From NCBI GenBank assembly GCA_900107575.1, contig FNQX01000014.1, forward strand, positions 32,057-96,056: a stretch of DNA of 64,000 nucleotides, read 5' to 3'. Shown piece after piece: positions 1 through 8,610 of this stretch. The notes under the pieces were generated by a model, which saw nothing but the letters and a program-made list of their open reading frames with translations, was not told the origin of the DNA and did not search any database. The stretch comes from Lachnospiraceae bacterium NK3A20 (GTDB taxonomy: Bacteria; Bacillota; Clostridia; Lachnospirales; Lachnospiraceae). Each line of letters starts with the position of its first letter. Position 1 is the stretch's first letter. Both the position numbers and the translations under genes were made by a program.

Positions 1-759
1 ACCGACAGACTCAAAGCGGGCAACGCATTCATCTATGTTCCGGTTAAGGATCAGACCTACTACGCGGACGGCGATACCTATTACGGTTCCGGCCGTGTAT
101 GGGCGGTTGGCTCCGGTGTGGACGATGCGAAGTATGCGAAGATCATGGAGCTGCTCGACTGGCTCGCGAGCCCCGAAGGTCTTGAGTATCAGCATGACGG
201 AATCGAAGGCTTCAACTACGAGAAGAATGATCACGGCACCTACAACATCCTGAACAGCAACGCGCTCATGGACAACCTCACCGTTCCCGACGAGTGGGGC
301 GGCGGCGGATATTCCGACGGCAACAACGCGATCAATCAGTGGATCTGCGATGCGATGTGCACCGACCCGAACACGGGTGAAATGTACAACAACCAGTACT
401 GGTCTTCCTATAAGGAAGAGACGATGACAGATATGAAGAAAGACTGGCAGCAGCATTTTGACGCGGAGGAGCCCGCGCAGTACATGCAGAAGAACAACAT
501 TCTCGCTATCAGCCCTAACGTATCGGTATCCCTTCCCGTGGATTCCTCCGACATTTCTGTGATCCGCAACCAGTGCTCCGAGGCGCTCAACGACTACTCC
601 TGGAGAATGATCTTCGCGGGTTCTGACGAGGAGTTCGATTCCATGTGGGATGAAATGACAGAGCAGTTAAATGGTCTGGAAATGGAAAAGCTTGTTGAAA
701 ACGATACAGAAAAGTATACGATAGAACTTAAGGCAAAGAACGAAGCTGCCGGCAAGTAA
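1..759 (+). CDS. Sugar ABC transporter solute-binding protein, C-terminal part (start outside window)
   Basis: Frame 1 is open from the first base to the TAA at 757-759, so the gene begins upstream of the window and about 252 residues remain. The stretch is rich in Tyr, Trp, Asp and Gly. It carries a LLDWLASPEGLEY...GIEG segment (residues about 50-70) that lines up with FIDWLWYSKEGLTLTKWGIEG in the complete binding protein at 43740-45521, which identifies it as the C-terminal lobe of a large LipO-type extracellular sugar-binding lipoprotein. Such proteins capture oligosaccharides outside the cell for an LplB/YtcP permease pair, presumably encoded just upstream. A strong terminator follows at once, so this is the last gene of its transport operon. 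The substrate is inferred from the neighbouring hydrolases (xylan-type sugars). Confidence 0.8.
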   Translation, partial: TDRLKAGNAFIYVPVKDQTYYADGDTYYGSGRVWAVGSGVDDAKYAKIMELLDWLASPEGLEYQHDGIEGFNYEKNDHGTYNILNSNALMDNLTVPDEWGGGGYSDGNNAINQWICDAMCTDPNTGEMYNNQYWSSYKEETMTDMKKDWQQHFDAEEPAQYMQKNNILAISPNVSVSLPVDSSDISVIRNQCSEALNDYSWRMIFAGSDEEFDSMWDEMTEQLNGLEMEKLVENDTEKYTIELKAKNEAAGK

Positions 760-777
760 TCCTGACCGGAAACACCT

Positions 778-806
778 GGAGCCCCGCTTCGGCGGGGCTC
801 CTTTTT
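778..806 (+). terminator. Intrinsic terminator after the binding-protein gene
   Basis: A 10-bp perfect GC-rich stem (GGAGCCCCGC / GCGGGGCTCC) closes a TTCG tetraloop and is followed by five T residues at 802-806. It sits 18 bp after the stop codon of the binding-protein gene and just before the ribosome binding site of the next gene, so it should separate the transporter from the hydrolases or limit read-through into them. Confidence 0.9.
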
Positions 807-821
807 ACGAGGTGAATGACT

Positions 822-2816
822 ATGAAGGCAAATTGCGGATGGCTCGATGATAAGACAACAGAGCTATTGCCGGACGGCACAAGGTTCCCTTTCTGGGAAG
901 AGGAGACGCAGTACCGGAAGACATACTACGTGGATGCGGCATCGACGGATGAGATTGAGGATGGGAGCAAGGCACACCCTTTCCATAAAATAAGTCAGGC
1001 GGCCAGAATCCTGGAGCCGGGCGAGCGCGTGCGGATTCACGCGGGGACCTACCACGAGTGTGTGAAGCCCGAACGGGGCGGCACAGACCCTTCCCACATG
1101 ATCAGCTACGAGGCGTACGGAGACGGAGAGGTCGTGATCACCGCGTCAGAGACAGTGACGGACTTTGCGCCTTCCGTCGGCTGGCGGCTCACAGACCGGC
1201 CGGGGGAAGAGCCGGATCCATCGATTCGCATCTTCGCCGTGAAGCTCGATCCAGACATGTTCCGCGGATACAACCCGTTCTGCTGCGTGAACATCCTGCA
1301 TGACCGTCTCTTCATCGAATATGACAAGACGGATATGACGACCTACCTCAACCGCCGCGGCATGGTGTTCTGCGACGGGAAGCCGTTGCAGCAGGTACCG
1401 CTCTACCGTGATATGGCGAGAGTGGCGGGCTCCTACTGGGTAGAGGCGAACGGACAGACGGTGCACTTGCGCCTGCCGCACGATGAAGAACCGGGAGGGC
1501 ACGAGATCGAGCTGAGCGTTCGTGAGCAATGTTTCGCGCCGGATACCCCGTTCCTTAACTATATCCGCGTCAAAGGCCTGACCTGTGCACATGCCGCAAC
1601 CGGAGCGCCGGTGCCGCAGCGTGGCGCGATCTCTGCTTTCCGCGGACACCACTGGGTGATCGAAGACTGCACGGTCGACTGGTCGAATGCCGTCGGCATC
1701 GACGTCGGCGGAGAGTGCTGGAATCATACTTTCGATCCGGAGCGTATCGTGGGCCACAGCGTGATCCGCAGGTGTGTGATCAGGGACTGCGGCGTCTGCG
1801 GCATTGCCGGATTGTTCGCGGAGGAGATGCTCGTCGAGGACAACCTCATCGAAGGCACCGGCTGGCAGAAGATGGAGCTCTCCTGGGAAGCTGCCGGCAT
1901 GAAGCTTCACAACAGTGTGAACGGACTGTTCCGCCGCAACATCTTCCGTGGCACCTTCCGCGCGGACCATATATGGCTGGACTGCGGGAACATCAACAAC
2001 CGCATGGTGAACAATCTCTTCCTGGACGGCATTGAGCAGCGGGAAGCGATCTTCATTGAATGTACGAGGGATGGCGTGAACCTCATCGACCACAATCTCT
2101 TCTGGAATGTGGAGGGCCGCTTTGACCCCACGAAGATCCCGTCCGAGCCAGGGTCGTCCGGCTGGTACAAGCTGGTGGAAAATGACGTGGTGAACGGCTA
2201 TGCTGTCTATGGAGAGGGCACGGATCATCTGCGCATCGCCTGTAACCTCATCGGAGAGTGCAGGGGCAGCGGATATTATTCCAAGCCTGTTGCCTTCCGC
2301 ATGCACGGCGAGGACCGCGGCGGCACATCACGAGACGCACGCATCGCGGGGAATCTGTTCTATCACTGTGAGGAGGCTGCCATCACTTTTCCGACGCGCG
2401 ACAACAGGGCGGACGGGAACCTCTATGTCAGAGAGAGCGGCGGGTATCTGCGCATCATGTATCCCGCACCGGAGGAGTGTCTGAACCTGCCGGCATGGCA
2501 GGAGTTCGAGGGTTTCGATCCTCATGGGCAGGAGGGTTGGTTCGGAATCCGTGTGGATACGGAGAAGCTCTCGCTCTCCTTCGGGGCAGCAGAGGATCAC
2601 GCGCCGGGACTTCCCGGCAGATCCAGGAGCTACGCGGACTCGGTGGAGGCTTCCGCCAGAGTGTCCACTACCTGCATCGCGGACACGGTGGGGGTTACCA
2701 AAGAGGTGCTCTTCGGTGAGGATCCTTCCGGAGCGCCGGAAGCGGCAGTCACGCCGGGTCTTGTGGCAGAGCCGAGGGAAGGCTGCGAGTACGACATCGA
2801 CCCGCGACACAGATGA
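822..2816 (+). CDS. GH120-like right-handed beta-helix glycosidase
   Basis: This 664-aa cytoplasmic protein (no signal peptide) has a parallel beta-helix pattern of NLF, DCTV and NLI turns. It resembles family GH120 beta-xylosidases: a YYVD..DGS..HPF..IS.AA N-terminus, a WVIEDC turn, a GMKLHNSV segment, and the two expected acidic residues in WLDCG (Asp387) and FIECTRDG (Glu413), which correspond to the nucleophile and acid/base of XylC-type GH120 enzymes. It is a divergent paralogue of the clearer GH120 gene at 30565-32601. The ATG at 822 is preferred over 816 because GAGGTG at 809-814 is seven bases before it but only one base before 816. The likely role is removal of terminal xylose from imported xylo-oligosaccharides; the exact substrate is uncertain. 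Confidence 0.72.
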   Translation: MKANCGWLDDKTTELLPDGTRFPFWEEETQYRKTYYVDAASTDEIEDGSKAHPFHKISQAARILEPGERVRIHAGTYHECVKPERGGTDPSHMISYEAYGDGEVVITASETVTDFAPSVGWRLTDRPGEEPDPSIRIFAVKLDPDMFRGYNPFCCVNILHDRLFIEYDKTDMTTYLNRRGMVFCDGKPLQQVPLYRDMARVAGSYWVEANGQTVHLRLPHDEEPGGHEIELSVREQCFAPDTPFLNYIRVKGLTCAHAATGAPVPQRGAISAFRGHHWVIEDCTVDWSNAVGIDVGGECWNHTFDPERIVGHSVIRRCVIRDCGVCGIAGLFAEEMLVEDNLIEGTGWQKMELSWEAAGMKLHNSVNGLFRRNIFRGTFRADHIWLDCGNINNRMVNNLFLDGIEQREAIFIECTRDGVNLIDHNLFWNVEGRFDPTKIPSEPGSSGWYKLVENDVVNGYAVYGEGTDHLRIACNLIGECRGSGYYSKPVAFRMHGEDRGGTSRDARIAGNLFYHCEEAAITFPTRDNRADGNLYVRESGGYLRIMYPAPEECLNLPAWQEFEGFDPHGQEGWFGIRVDTEKLSLSFGAAEDHAPGLPGRSRSYADSVEASARVSTTCIADTVGVTKEVLFGEDPSGAPEAAVTPGLVAEPREGCEYDIDPRHR

Positions 2817-2996
2817 CCCGATACAGGTGAAACTGCCTGCGTGGTGAATCGCTCGGTGATTTTGGCTGCGAGTGTCATAAAATACGCGGCACTGGGCATG
2901 ATGCGTTGGATGCTGGCTCCGGATCGTCGAAGCGAACACTGCCCCGGGAGTACCAGGTAACAGATACGTTAATGTTTTGAGAAGGGAGACGAGGAA

Positions 2997-4073
2997 ATGA
3001 TCACGCTCAAGGAGCTGGCCAGGCTCTGCAACACATCGCCGAGCACGGTCTCGAATATTCTGAACGGCAGGAACAATGTCAGCGACAAGACCAGGGCACG
3101 TGTCCTGGAAATGATCGAGAAGACCGGCTACAAGCGCAATTATTTCGCCTCGTCCATCCGGCGCAGCGAGAGCAACATCATCGCCATTATCGCCGAAGAT
3201 CTGTTCCAGTTCTCGACGCCGCCGATGGCGGAAGCCATCATGGCAACGTGCGAGAAGAACCATTACCGGACCGTCCTCATGAACATGCGCATGTACGACA
3301 GGTGGAAGGATACCTGGTACAGCGACGAGCACAAAATCGAGGAGGTGTTCCGGCCGATTTTGCAGGAGGTGGAGTCGATCCACGTGGACGGCGTCATCTA
3401 TGTCGCGGGCCACGACAGACCCGTGCACTGTTTCCCAAAAGATTTCCGGACGCCTGCTGTTTTCGCCTACGCGTATCCCGCGGACTACCGTTTCCCGTCG
3501 ATCCTGATGGACGATGAGAAGGGCGGGTACGACATGGGGCGCTACCTTCTGTCCATGGGTCACCAGAAGATCGGGGTTATTACCGGCGCGCCCGGAAACC
3601 TGCACATGATTTACCGCCTGAAGGGCTATCAGAAGGCGCTGTTCGAGGCGGGGATTCCGTACAACCCGGCGTGGACGCGGGCCGGCAACTGGGAGATGGA
3701 GAGCGGCTACGCGCACACGAAGGAGCTCCTGGACGCAGGTGTGACCGCAATCTGGGCGATGAATGATCAGATGGCGGGCGGCGTCTATCAGTATCTCGAC
3801 GAGCAGGGACTGCGTGCCGGCAGGGACATCGCTGTCGCGGGCTACGACAACATGGTGATCTCCGGCTATTTCGTGCCGAAACTCACGACAGTCGAGCTGC
3901 CGCTCATGGAAATCGGACGACGCGCCGCTGAGACGATGGTGGAGATGCTGCGGGCGCAGGATAAACAAGCGACAGGCGCGCAGGTCGGCGCTGACATGGA
4001 GACGCCGCATTATGAGCCGGTCCTGGTACCCAGTCCCATGATCATCCGCGACTCGGTGAACCGGCTGGGGTGA
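2997..4073 (+). CDS. LacI-family transcriptional regulator
   Basis: This 358-aa regulator begins with a classical LacI helix-turn-helix (residues 3-25, LKELARLCNTSPSTVSNILNG) and hinge region, followed by a periplasmic-binding-protein-like sensor domain ending in the usual dimerisation and Val/Pro-rich tail. A GGGAG ribosome binding site lies eight bases before the ATG. It is embedded among the GH120-like, GH31 and GH43 genes, all on the same strand, so it probably senses a xylo-oligosaccharide or related sugar and controls this locus. The hinge segment is YKRNYFASSIRRSESNIIA, typical of members that bind a palindromic operator in the minor groove. No operator is assigned with confidence; the hairpin-rich DNA at 4131-4186 is a candidate. 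Confidence 0.92.
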   Translation: MITLKELARLCNTSPSTVSNILNGRNNVSDKTRARVLEMIEKTGYKRNYFASSIRRSESNIIAIIAEDLFQFSTPPMAEAIMATCEKNHYRTVLMNMRMYDRWKDTWYSDEHKIEEVFRPILQEVESIHVDGVIYVAGHDRPVHCFPKDFRTPAVFAYAYPADYRFPSILMDDEKGGYDMGRYLLSMGHQKIGVITGAPGNLHMIYRLKGYQKALFEAGIPYNPAWTRAGNWEMESGYAHTKELLDAGVTAIWAMNDQMAGGVYQYLDEQGLRAGRDIAVAGYDNMVISGYFVPKLTTVELPLMEIGRRAAETMVEMLRAQDKQATGAQVGADMETPHYEPVLVPSPMIIRDSVNRLG

Positions 4074-4130
4074 GAAGACACAGCAAGATAGCAGACGGAA
4101 TCGCAGTCGGAACATAACGTATGCCTGGAG

Positions 4131-4186
4131 CAGCAAGCCAAAGGGCTAAGCCCTTGGGCTAAGACCATGGTCTTTTGCTTCGGGCT
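4131..4186. promoter_or_regulatory. Double hairpin upstream of the GH31 gene
   Basis: Between the LacI gene and the GH31 gene an inverted repeat (AGCCAAAGGG / CCCTTGGGCT, one mismatch, 5-nt loop) is followed directly by a perfect palindrome AAGACCATGGTCTT and then by TTGCTTCGGGCTGTA. The last block shares 14 bases (TGCTTCGGGCTGTA) with the 3' end of the dispersed repeat at 17479-17603. It could be an operator or attenuator, or a degenerate copy of that repeat. The inverted repeats are seen directly; function is unknown. Confidence 0.4.
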
Positions 4187-4239
4187 GTATGGAACAGAAA
4201 TACATCAGGCAAGATTTCTTCGGGGGGAGAAATAGCAAT

Positions 4240-6825
4240 ATGATGACATGTCATGGGGGAAAGAGCCGCGGCATCACGGAGGTATTACGCTGCCGCGGCG
4301 GCGTTGTGATGCGGAGTGAGGGTGGCTTGCTCCGCCTTGTCGCCGTAAGGGATGGGATCATTCGAATTACCTATACGGAGCGGGAGCATTTCCTGGATCA
4401 TGTGTACCCGGAGATTCTGGAGGAGGCGGCTACGGGAGCTGACCCGGCGGCTGCGTGTACGCTCCGGGAAGAGAGGGACGCTGTCATATTCACCAGCGGC
4501 CCTCTTTGTGTGCACTGTAACAGGGCGAACGGGAATCTTAGTTTCTACGCGGCAGACCAGAATGGTGACGGGCGCCTTCTGTTTTCCGAGGCGAAGAGTA
4601 GCGACATAGACGGCGCGGCGAGAAGTGTCGAGTTGTATCAGGCGACCCGCTGCCCGGACGGCGCCGAAGTGACGACACGCAAGGTCGAGACGCCGGATGG
4701 CATCAAAGACGTTGTCATGGAGATGCCGAGAATCCCGGACAGGGAGCTCTATCATACGAGCCTGTGGCTGCGCTTCCAAAAGGGCGAGGGATTGTACGGA
4801 CTCGGGCAGCAGGAGGAGGGAAACCTCAACCTGCGTGGCCGGAGGGTGATCCTGCACCAGGCGAACCGGATCATCGCGGTGCCGCTTATCGTGAGCTCTT
4901 TGGGGTACGGGATTCTCTTCCACACGAAGAGTCCCCTGATCTTCGAGGATCGGGGCGCAGGGAGCGGGGAAGAGAGCACCGCGCGGGTTACGACTTACGC
5001 GGATGAGGAGATGGATGCGTATTTCCTCTACGGCGGCGCGGATGGGATGGATGGTGTGATCCGCCAGTACCGGCATCTCACGGGCAGAGCGCCGCTCCTT
5101 CCGAAATGGTGTTTCGGCTATCTGCAATCCCAGGAGAGATACTGTTCAGAGGAGGAGCTGCTGAATACGGCGAAGGAATTCCGGCGGCGAGGACTCGGTG
5201 TCGACGCGCTCATTCTCGACTGGAACACGTGGCTGGACGGGCACTGGGGAGAGAAGCAGCTGGATCCTTCGCGGTTCCCGGATGCAAAGAGAATGAATGA
5301 AAGGCTCCATGGACTCGGCATCCATTCGATGATCTCCATCTGGCCGAACATGGATGAGAAGACGCGCGATTATCAGGAGATGAAGGCGGCCGGCGCGCTC
5401 CTGCCCGGCAGCAATATTTACAATGCAATGAGCGAGCGGGCGCGAAGGCTCTACTGGGAACAGACCCGGGAAGGCCTCTACCGGCGTGGGTTCGACAGCT
5501 TCTGGATGGATTCGAGCGAACCCTTCACGCCGGAGTGGAATCACAGGCTGCGCCCCACGCCGGAGATCGCCCTGTCGGAATACATTCACGAGGCCGGCGC
5601 GCACCTTCCGGAGGATGAGACGAACGCCTACAGCTATTACCACGCGCAGGCCGTGTTCGAGGGCTTCTCGGAAGAGGAGGTGACAAGGGTGTCAGGCGCA
5701 AGCGAAAATAAGACCAGGCCCGAAGGGAATCATTCTGGCGAGGAGCCGCCGGAGCGGCGGCCTGCGATTCTAACGCGCAGCGCTTCCATCGGGCAGCAGA
5801 GATTCGCCTGCATTCTCTGGTCGGGGGACACCTCGGCGGACTGGGCAACGCTCCGGACGCAGGTGATGCAGGCACAGAATTTCTCAATGAGCGGCTTCCC
5901 GTACTGGACCGTGGACATCGGTGCTTTCTTCGTCAAGGAGGGAGGAACGTGGTTCTGGAACGGACGCTATCCTGATGGAGCTGCCATGCGCGCCTATCGG
6001 GAGCTGTATGTGCGTTGGTTTGAGTTCGGCGCCTTCCTGCCGATTTTCCGTGCGCATGGAACGGACATCCGGAGGGAGCCGTGGAACATCGCGGCAGGAA
6101 TCCCTGGGGACAGCCCCGTGATGCCGCCTGCAGAAGCGCTGACGGGATTCGACACGGAGGTTTACAACGCGCTGGCGAGAACGATAGAGCTGCGCTACGA
6201 GCTGATGCCGTACATTTATTCCACAGCCGGCAGAACCTGGCTCAAGGACAATTCGATGATACGGCCGCTGGTGGCAAGATTCCCGGATACGATCGGCATC
6301 GAGGATCAGTACCTGTTCGGTGGCTCGCTCATGATCTGCCCGGTCACGGCGCCGGCGGACGCTACGCCTGCTGCACATGAGGAAAGTGCAGAGAAACTGT
6401 GTGAGGACAAAGGTCCGCGGCATTACACGCCGGCGCTGCGAAAGGTATACCTTCCGGCAGGCTGCGGCTGGGTGGACTTCCACACCGGCAGGCACTATGC
6501 GGGCGGCCAGTGGCTGACTCTCCTGGTGCCGTTCGATGTGATCCCGGTCTTCGTCATGGAGGGGAGCATCCTGCCGATGCTGCCTTCGGATGATGAGAGT
6601 GTGATCAGGAGCCACGCGCTGGAGCATACGATCTCCAGCTACGATGAGACGCCCATCTTCCAGGTCTACACAGGAAGGGACGGGAGCCTTGCCCTGTATC
6701 GCGACGCGGGAGACGGCACAGGATATACAAGGGGCGAATATGAGCTTCGCCACTACACTTGGTCGGAGGATGAGAAGCGACTGACGGACGAGGCTGGGCA
6801 GGAAGTGCCTTGCAGGATGATCTGA
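4240..6825 (+). CDS. Glycoside hydrolase family 31 (alpha-xylosidase/alpha-glucosidase type)
   Basis: An 861-aa GH31 enzyme without a signal peptide, so it acts in the cytoplasm on imported oligosaccharides. The catalytic nucleophile is Asp424 in FDSFWMDSSEP and the acid/base is Asp530 in LWSGDTSADW. The GFPYWTVDIGAFF segment that follows is another GH31 hallmark. The N-terminal beta-sandwich, (beta/alpha)8 barrel and two C-terminal sandwich domains fit the length. The frame extends upstream to an ATG at 4189, but GGGGGGAG at 4222-4229 places the better start at 4240. A Glu/Arg-rich loop of about 35 residues sits before the acid/base region. In this setting alpha-xylosidase activity on xyloglucan-type fragments is as likely as alpha-glucosidase; sequence alone does not decide. 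Confidence 0.88.
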   Translation: MMTCHGGKSRGITEVLRCRGGVVMRSEGGLLRLVAVRDGIIRITYTEREHFLDHVYPEILEEAATGADPAAACTLREERDAVIFTSGPLCVHCNRANGNLSFYAADQNGDGRLLFSEAKSSDIDGAARSVELYQATRCPDGAEVTTRKVETPDGIKDVVMEMPRIPDRELYHTSLWLRFQKGEGLYGLGQQEEGNLNLRGRRVILHQANRIIAVPLIVSSLGYGILFHTKSPLIFEDRGAGSGEESTARVTTYADEEMDAYFLYGGADGMDGVIRQYRHLTGRAPLLPKWCFGYLQSQERYCSEEELLNTAKEFRRRGLGVDALILDWNTWLDGHWGEKQLDPSRFPDAKRMNERLHGLGIHSMISIWPNMDEKTRDYQEMKAAGALLPGSNIYNAMSERARRLYWEQTREGLYRRGFDSFWMDSSEPFTPEWNHRLRPTPEIALSEYIHEAGAHLPEDETNAYSYYHAQAVFEGFSEEEVTRVSGASENKTRPEGNHSGEEPPERRPAILTRSASIGQQRFACILWSGDTSADWATLRTQVMQAQNFSMSGFPYWTVDIGAFFVKEGGTWFWNGRYPDGAAMRAYRELYVRWFEFGAFLPIFRAHGTDIRREPWNIAAGIPGDSPVMPPAEALTGFDTEVYNALARTIELRYELMPYIYSTAGRTWLKDNSMIRPLVARFPDTIGIEDQYLFGGSLMICPVTAPADATPAAHEESAEKLCEDKGPRHYTPALRKVYLPAGCGWVDFHTGRHYAGGQWLTLLVPFDVIPVFVMEGSILPMLPSDDESVIRSHALEHTISSYDETPIFQVYTGRDGSLALYRDAGDGTGYTRGEYELRHYTWSEDEKRLTDEAGQEVPCRMI

Positions 6826-6849
6826 ATTTTGACACACGGAGGGAAAGCA

Positions 6850-8274
6850 ATGAAAACAAAACAGGCGTTCAATCCTTATCTGCCGTCCTGGGAGTATATC
6901 CCTGACGGGGAGCCTTATGTTTTCCAGGACAGGGTATACATCTACGGCTCGCACGATCTCTACAACGGCTGGGTCTTCTGCCTCGGCGACTACGTGACCT
7001 GGTCGGCGCCGGTCGATGACCTGGGCAACTGGCGCTATGAGGGCACGATTTATCATAAGACGGACGATCCGTACAACCGCGACGGCAGCATGTGCCTGTA
7101 CGCGCCGGATGTGACGGTGGGGCCGGATGGCAGATATTATCTGTACTATGTGCTGGATCACAAGAGCGTCGTATCCGTGGCCGTGAGCGAGGGTCCGGCG
7201 GGTCCGTTCGCGTTCTATGGCTATGTGCACTATGCGGACGGCACGCTCCTGGGCGAGCGAGAGGGCGATGAGCCGCAGTTCGATCCCGGCGTTCTGACAG
7301 AGGATGGGAAGACGTATCTCTACACCGGATTCGCGGGCAACTATGACAATTCCCGCCACGGTGCGATGCTGACGGTGCTGGACGCGGACATGCTGACGGT
7401 ACTGGAGGCGCCGGTGATCATCGCGCCCGGGGATGCTTACAGTCAGGGGACGGAATACGAGGGGCACGCTTTCTTCGAGGCGCCGTCGATCCGCAAACGG
7501 AACGGGATCTACTATTTCATCTACTCCTCTGAGGTCATGCATGAGCTCTGCTATGCGATGGCGGATTCACCGCGCGGGCCCTTCCATTACGGCGGCGTGA
7601 TCGTGAGCAACTGTGACATTGGCATTGCACATGGGAAAACAGCAGGCATGCCGGTAGCATACGGCGCGAACAATCACGGCAGCATGGTGCAGATCGGGGA
7701 TGACTGGTACATTTTCTACCACCGTCAGACGAACGGCACCTGGTACAGCCGGCAGGGATGTGCGGAGAAACTCCATTTCCGGGAGGACGGTTCCATCGAA
7801 CAAGTGGAGATTACCTCCTGCGGATTGAACGGCGGGCCGCTGTCCGGCAAGGGCTGGTATCCGGGATATCTTGCCTGCAACCTGTTCACGGACGAGCCGT
7901 CGATGTATGTCGCGGGAGATAAGTACCCGCGCATCATGCAGGACGGACGGGACGGAGACGAGAACGAGGGGTATGTTGCGGGCATCCGCAACAGCACGGT
8001 GATCGGCTTCAAATATTTCGATCTGCGGGAAACCAGAGAATTCACGCTGAGAACGCGCGGCTACGGGAGCGGCACCTTTGAGATTGCGCTGGCCTGGGAC
8101 GGCCCGGCGATTGCAAGGCTCACTATTGAGTACACGGATATCTGGAAGGACTACACCGCGACCTGGGATCCAACATCTTCCGGCATCACGGAGGAGGCGC
8201 TTGCCTGCACGCCGTTATATCTGAGATACCAGGGGCCCGGGTGGACACAGCTTTCGGGGATAGAGCTGGCATGA
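6850..8274 (+). CDS. Glycoside hydrolase family 43 (beta-xylosidase/arabinofuranosidase type)
   Basis: A 474-aa cytoplasmic GH43 enzyme. The five-bladed propeller carries the expected triad: Asp19 (WEYIPDGEP, general base), Asp87 (YAPDVTV, pKa modulator) and Glu210 (AFFEAPSIRKRNGIYYF, general acid). A C-terminal beta-sandwich occupies roughly residues 330-474 and ends in a galactose-binding-like fold pattern. The ATG at 6850 is chosen because CGGAGGG lies seven bases upstream; a longer reading from a TTG at 6829 lacks a ribosome binding site. It follows the GH31 gene by 24 bases and overlaps the next small frame by ATGA, so GH31, GH43 and the small frame should be one transcript. Likely substrates are arabino- or xylo-oligosaccharides. 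Confidence 0.88.
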   Translation: MKTKQAFNPYLPSWEYIPDGEPYVFQDRVYIYGSHDLYNGWVFCLGDYVTWSAPVDDLGNWRYEGTIYHKTDDPYNRDGSMCLYAPDVTVGPDGRYYLYYVLDHKSVVSVAVSEGPAGPFAFYGYVHYADGTLLGEREGDEPQFDPGVLTEDGKTYLYTGFAGNYDNSRHGAMLTVLDADMLTVLEAPVIIAPGDAYSQGTEYEGHAFFEAPSIRKRNGIYYFIYSSEVMHELCYAMADSPRGPFHYGGVIVSNCDIGIAHGKTAGMPVAYGANNHGSMVQIGDDWYIFYHRQTNGTWYSRQGCAEKLHFREDGSIEQVEITSCGLNGGPLSGKGWYPGYLACNLFTDEPSMYVAGDKYPRIMQDGRDGDENEGYVAGIRNSTVIGFKYFDLRETREFTLRTRGYGSGTFEIALAWDGPAIARLTIEYTDIWKDYTATWDPTSSGITEEALACTPLYLRYQGPGWTQLSGIELA

Positions 8275-8432
8275 ACTGCGGTGCATCGCTCGACATGACA
8301 TGGCAAGAGGGGCGAGTCACACGCATCACGATCCTGCCGGAGCGGGACTTCTCTCTCAAGCTTCGCGCGAACGGAGGGGAGCAGGAGATCACGGTGCATG
8401 CGGGGGAAGCCTTCCTGCGCACGTGGGGTTAA
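8271..8432 (+). CDS. Small protein resembling the C-terminal domain of GH95; possible gene remnant
   Basis: A 53-aa frame starts at an ATG that overlaps the GH43 stop codon (ATGA), an arrangement typical of translational coupling. Its sequence, with LDMTWQEGRVTRITILPE followed by FSLKLRANGG, resembles the short beta-sandwich that closes GH95 alpha-fucosidase-type enzymes (usual form: dGl..eWkdGkl..a.i), but no catalytic domain precedes it. It may be the surviving tail of a deleted GH95 gene, or a stand-alone accessory domain. The dispersed repeat begins at the base right after its TAA. The frame and overlap are seen; the domain match is from memory. Confidence 0.5.
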   Translation: MNCGASLDMTWQEGRVTRITILPERDFSLKLRANGGEQEITVHAGEAFLRTWG

Positions 8433-8568
8433 CGCAACAGTTCACTGTTCTGAACTACTGCGCAGGTCGCACATGCTGATTTTGCTACGCAAATATTCCG
8501 CAAAGCGGAATTGCGGCCTGCCTGCTGAATATCTACTTTGGTACGCCCAGAGCAACAAGTGCTTCGGG
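8433..8568 (+). repeat. Dispersed intergenic repeat, copy 1 (stop-codon adjacent)
   Basis: This segment matches 17479-17603 in order: a hairpin built on AGTTC/GAACT, then GCAGGTCGCACATGC, then CCTGCCTG(C/T)TGAATAT, TACTTTGGTACGCCCAGAG, and AAGTGCTTCGGG. Copy 1 carries an extra segment of about 35 bases after CACATGC, itself containing TCCGCAAAGCGGA. The 5' hairpin has different stem bases in the two copies but keeps pairing. It starts one base after the stop codon of the 53-aa frame and runs into the region upstream of the MFS gene, so it may be transcribed. Confidence 0.75.
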
Positions 8569-8610
8569 ATATACGGAACAGATATTTGCGAAGATGAAAT
8601 CAAACCTATT

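Noticed and set aside
2328..4136. 602-residue minus-strand frame opposite the LacI gene
   Set aside because: Shadow of the well-supported GH120-like and LacI genes; composition is Arg/His-rich without domain signs.
8398..8610. N-terminal extension of the MFS permease
   Set aside because: The frame is open here, but the DNA is the dispersed repeat; the added residues do not look like a permease N-terminus.
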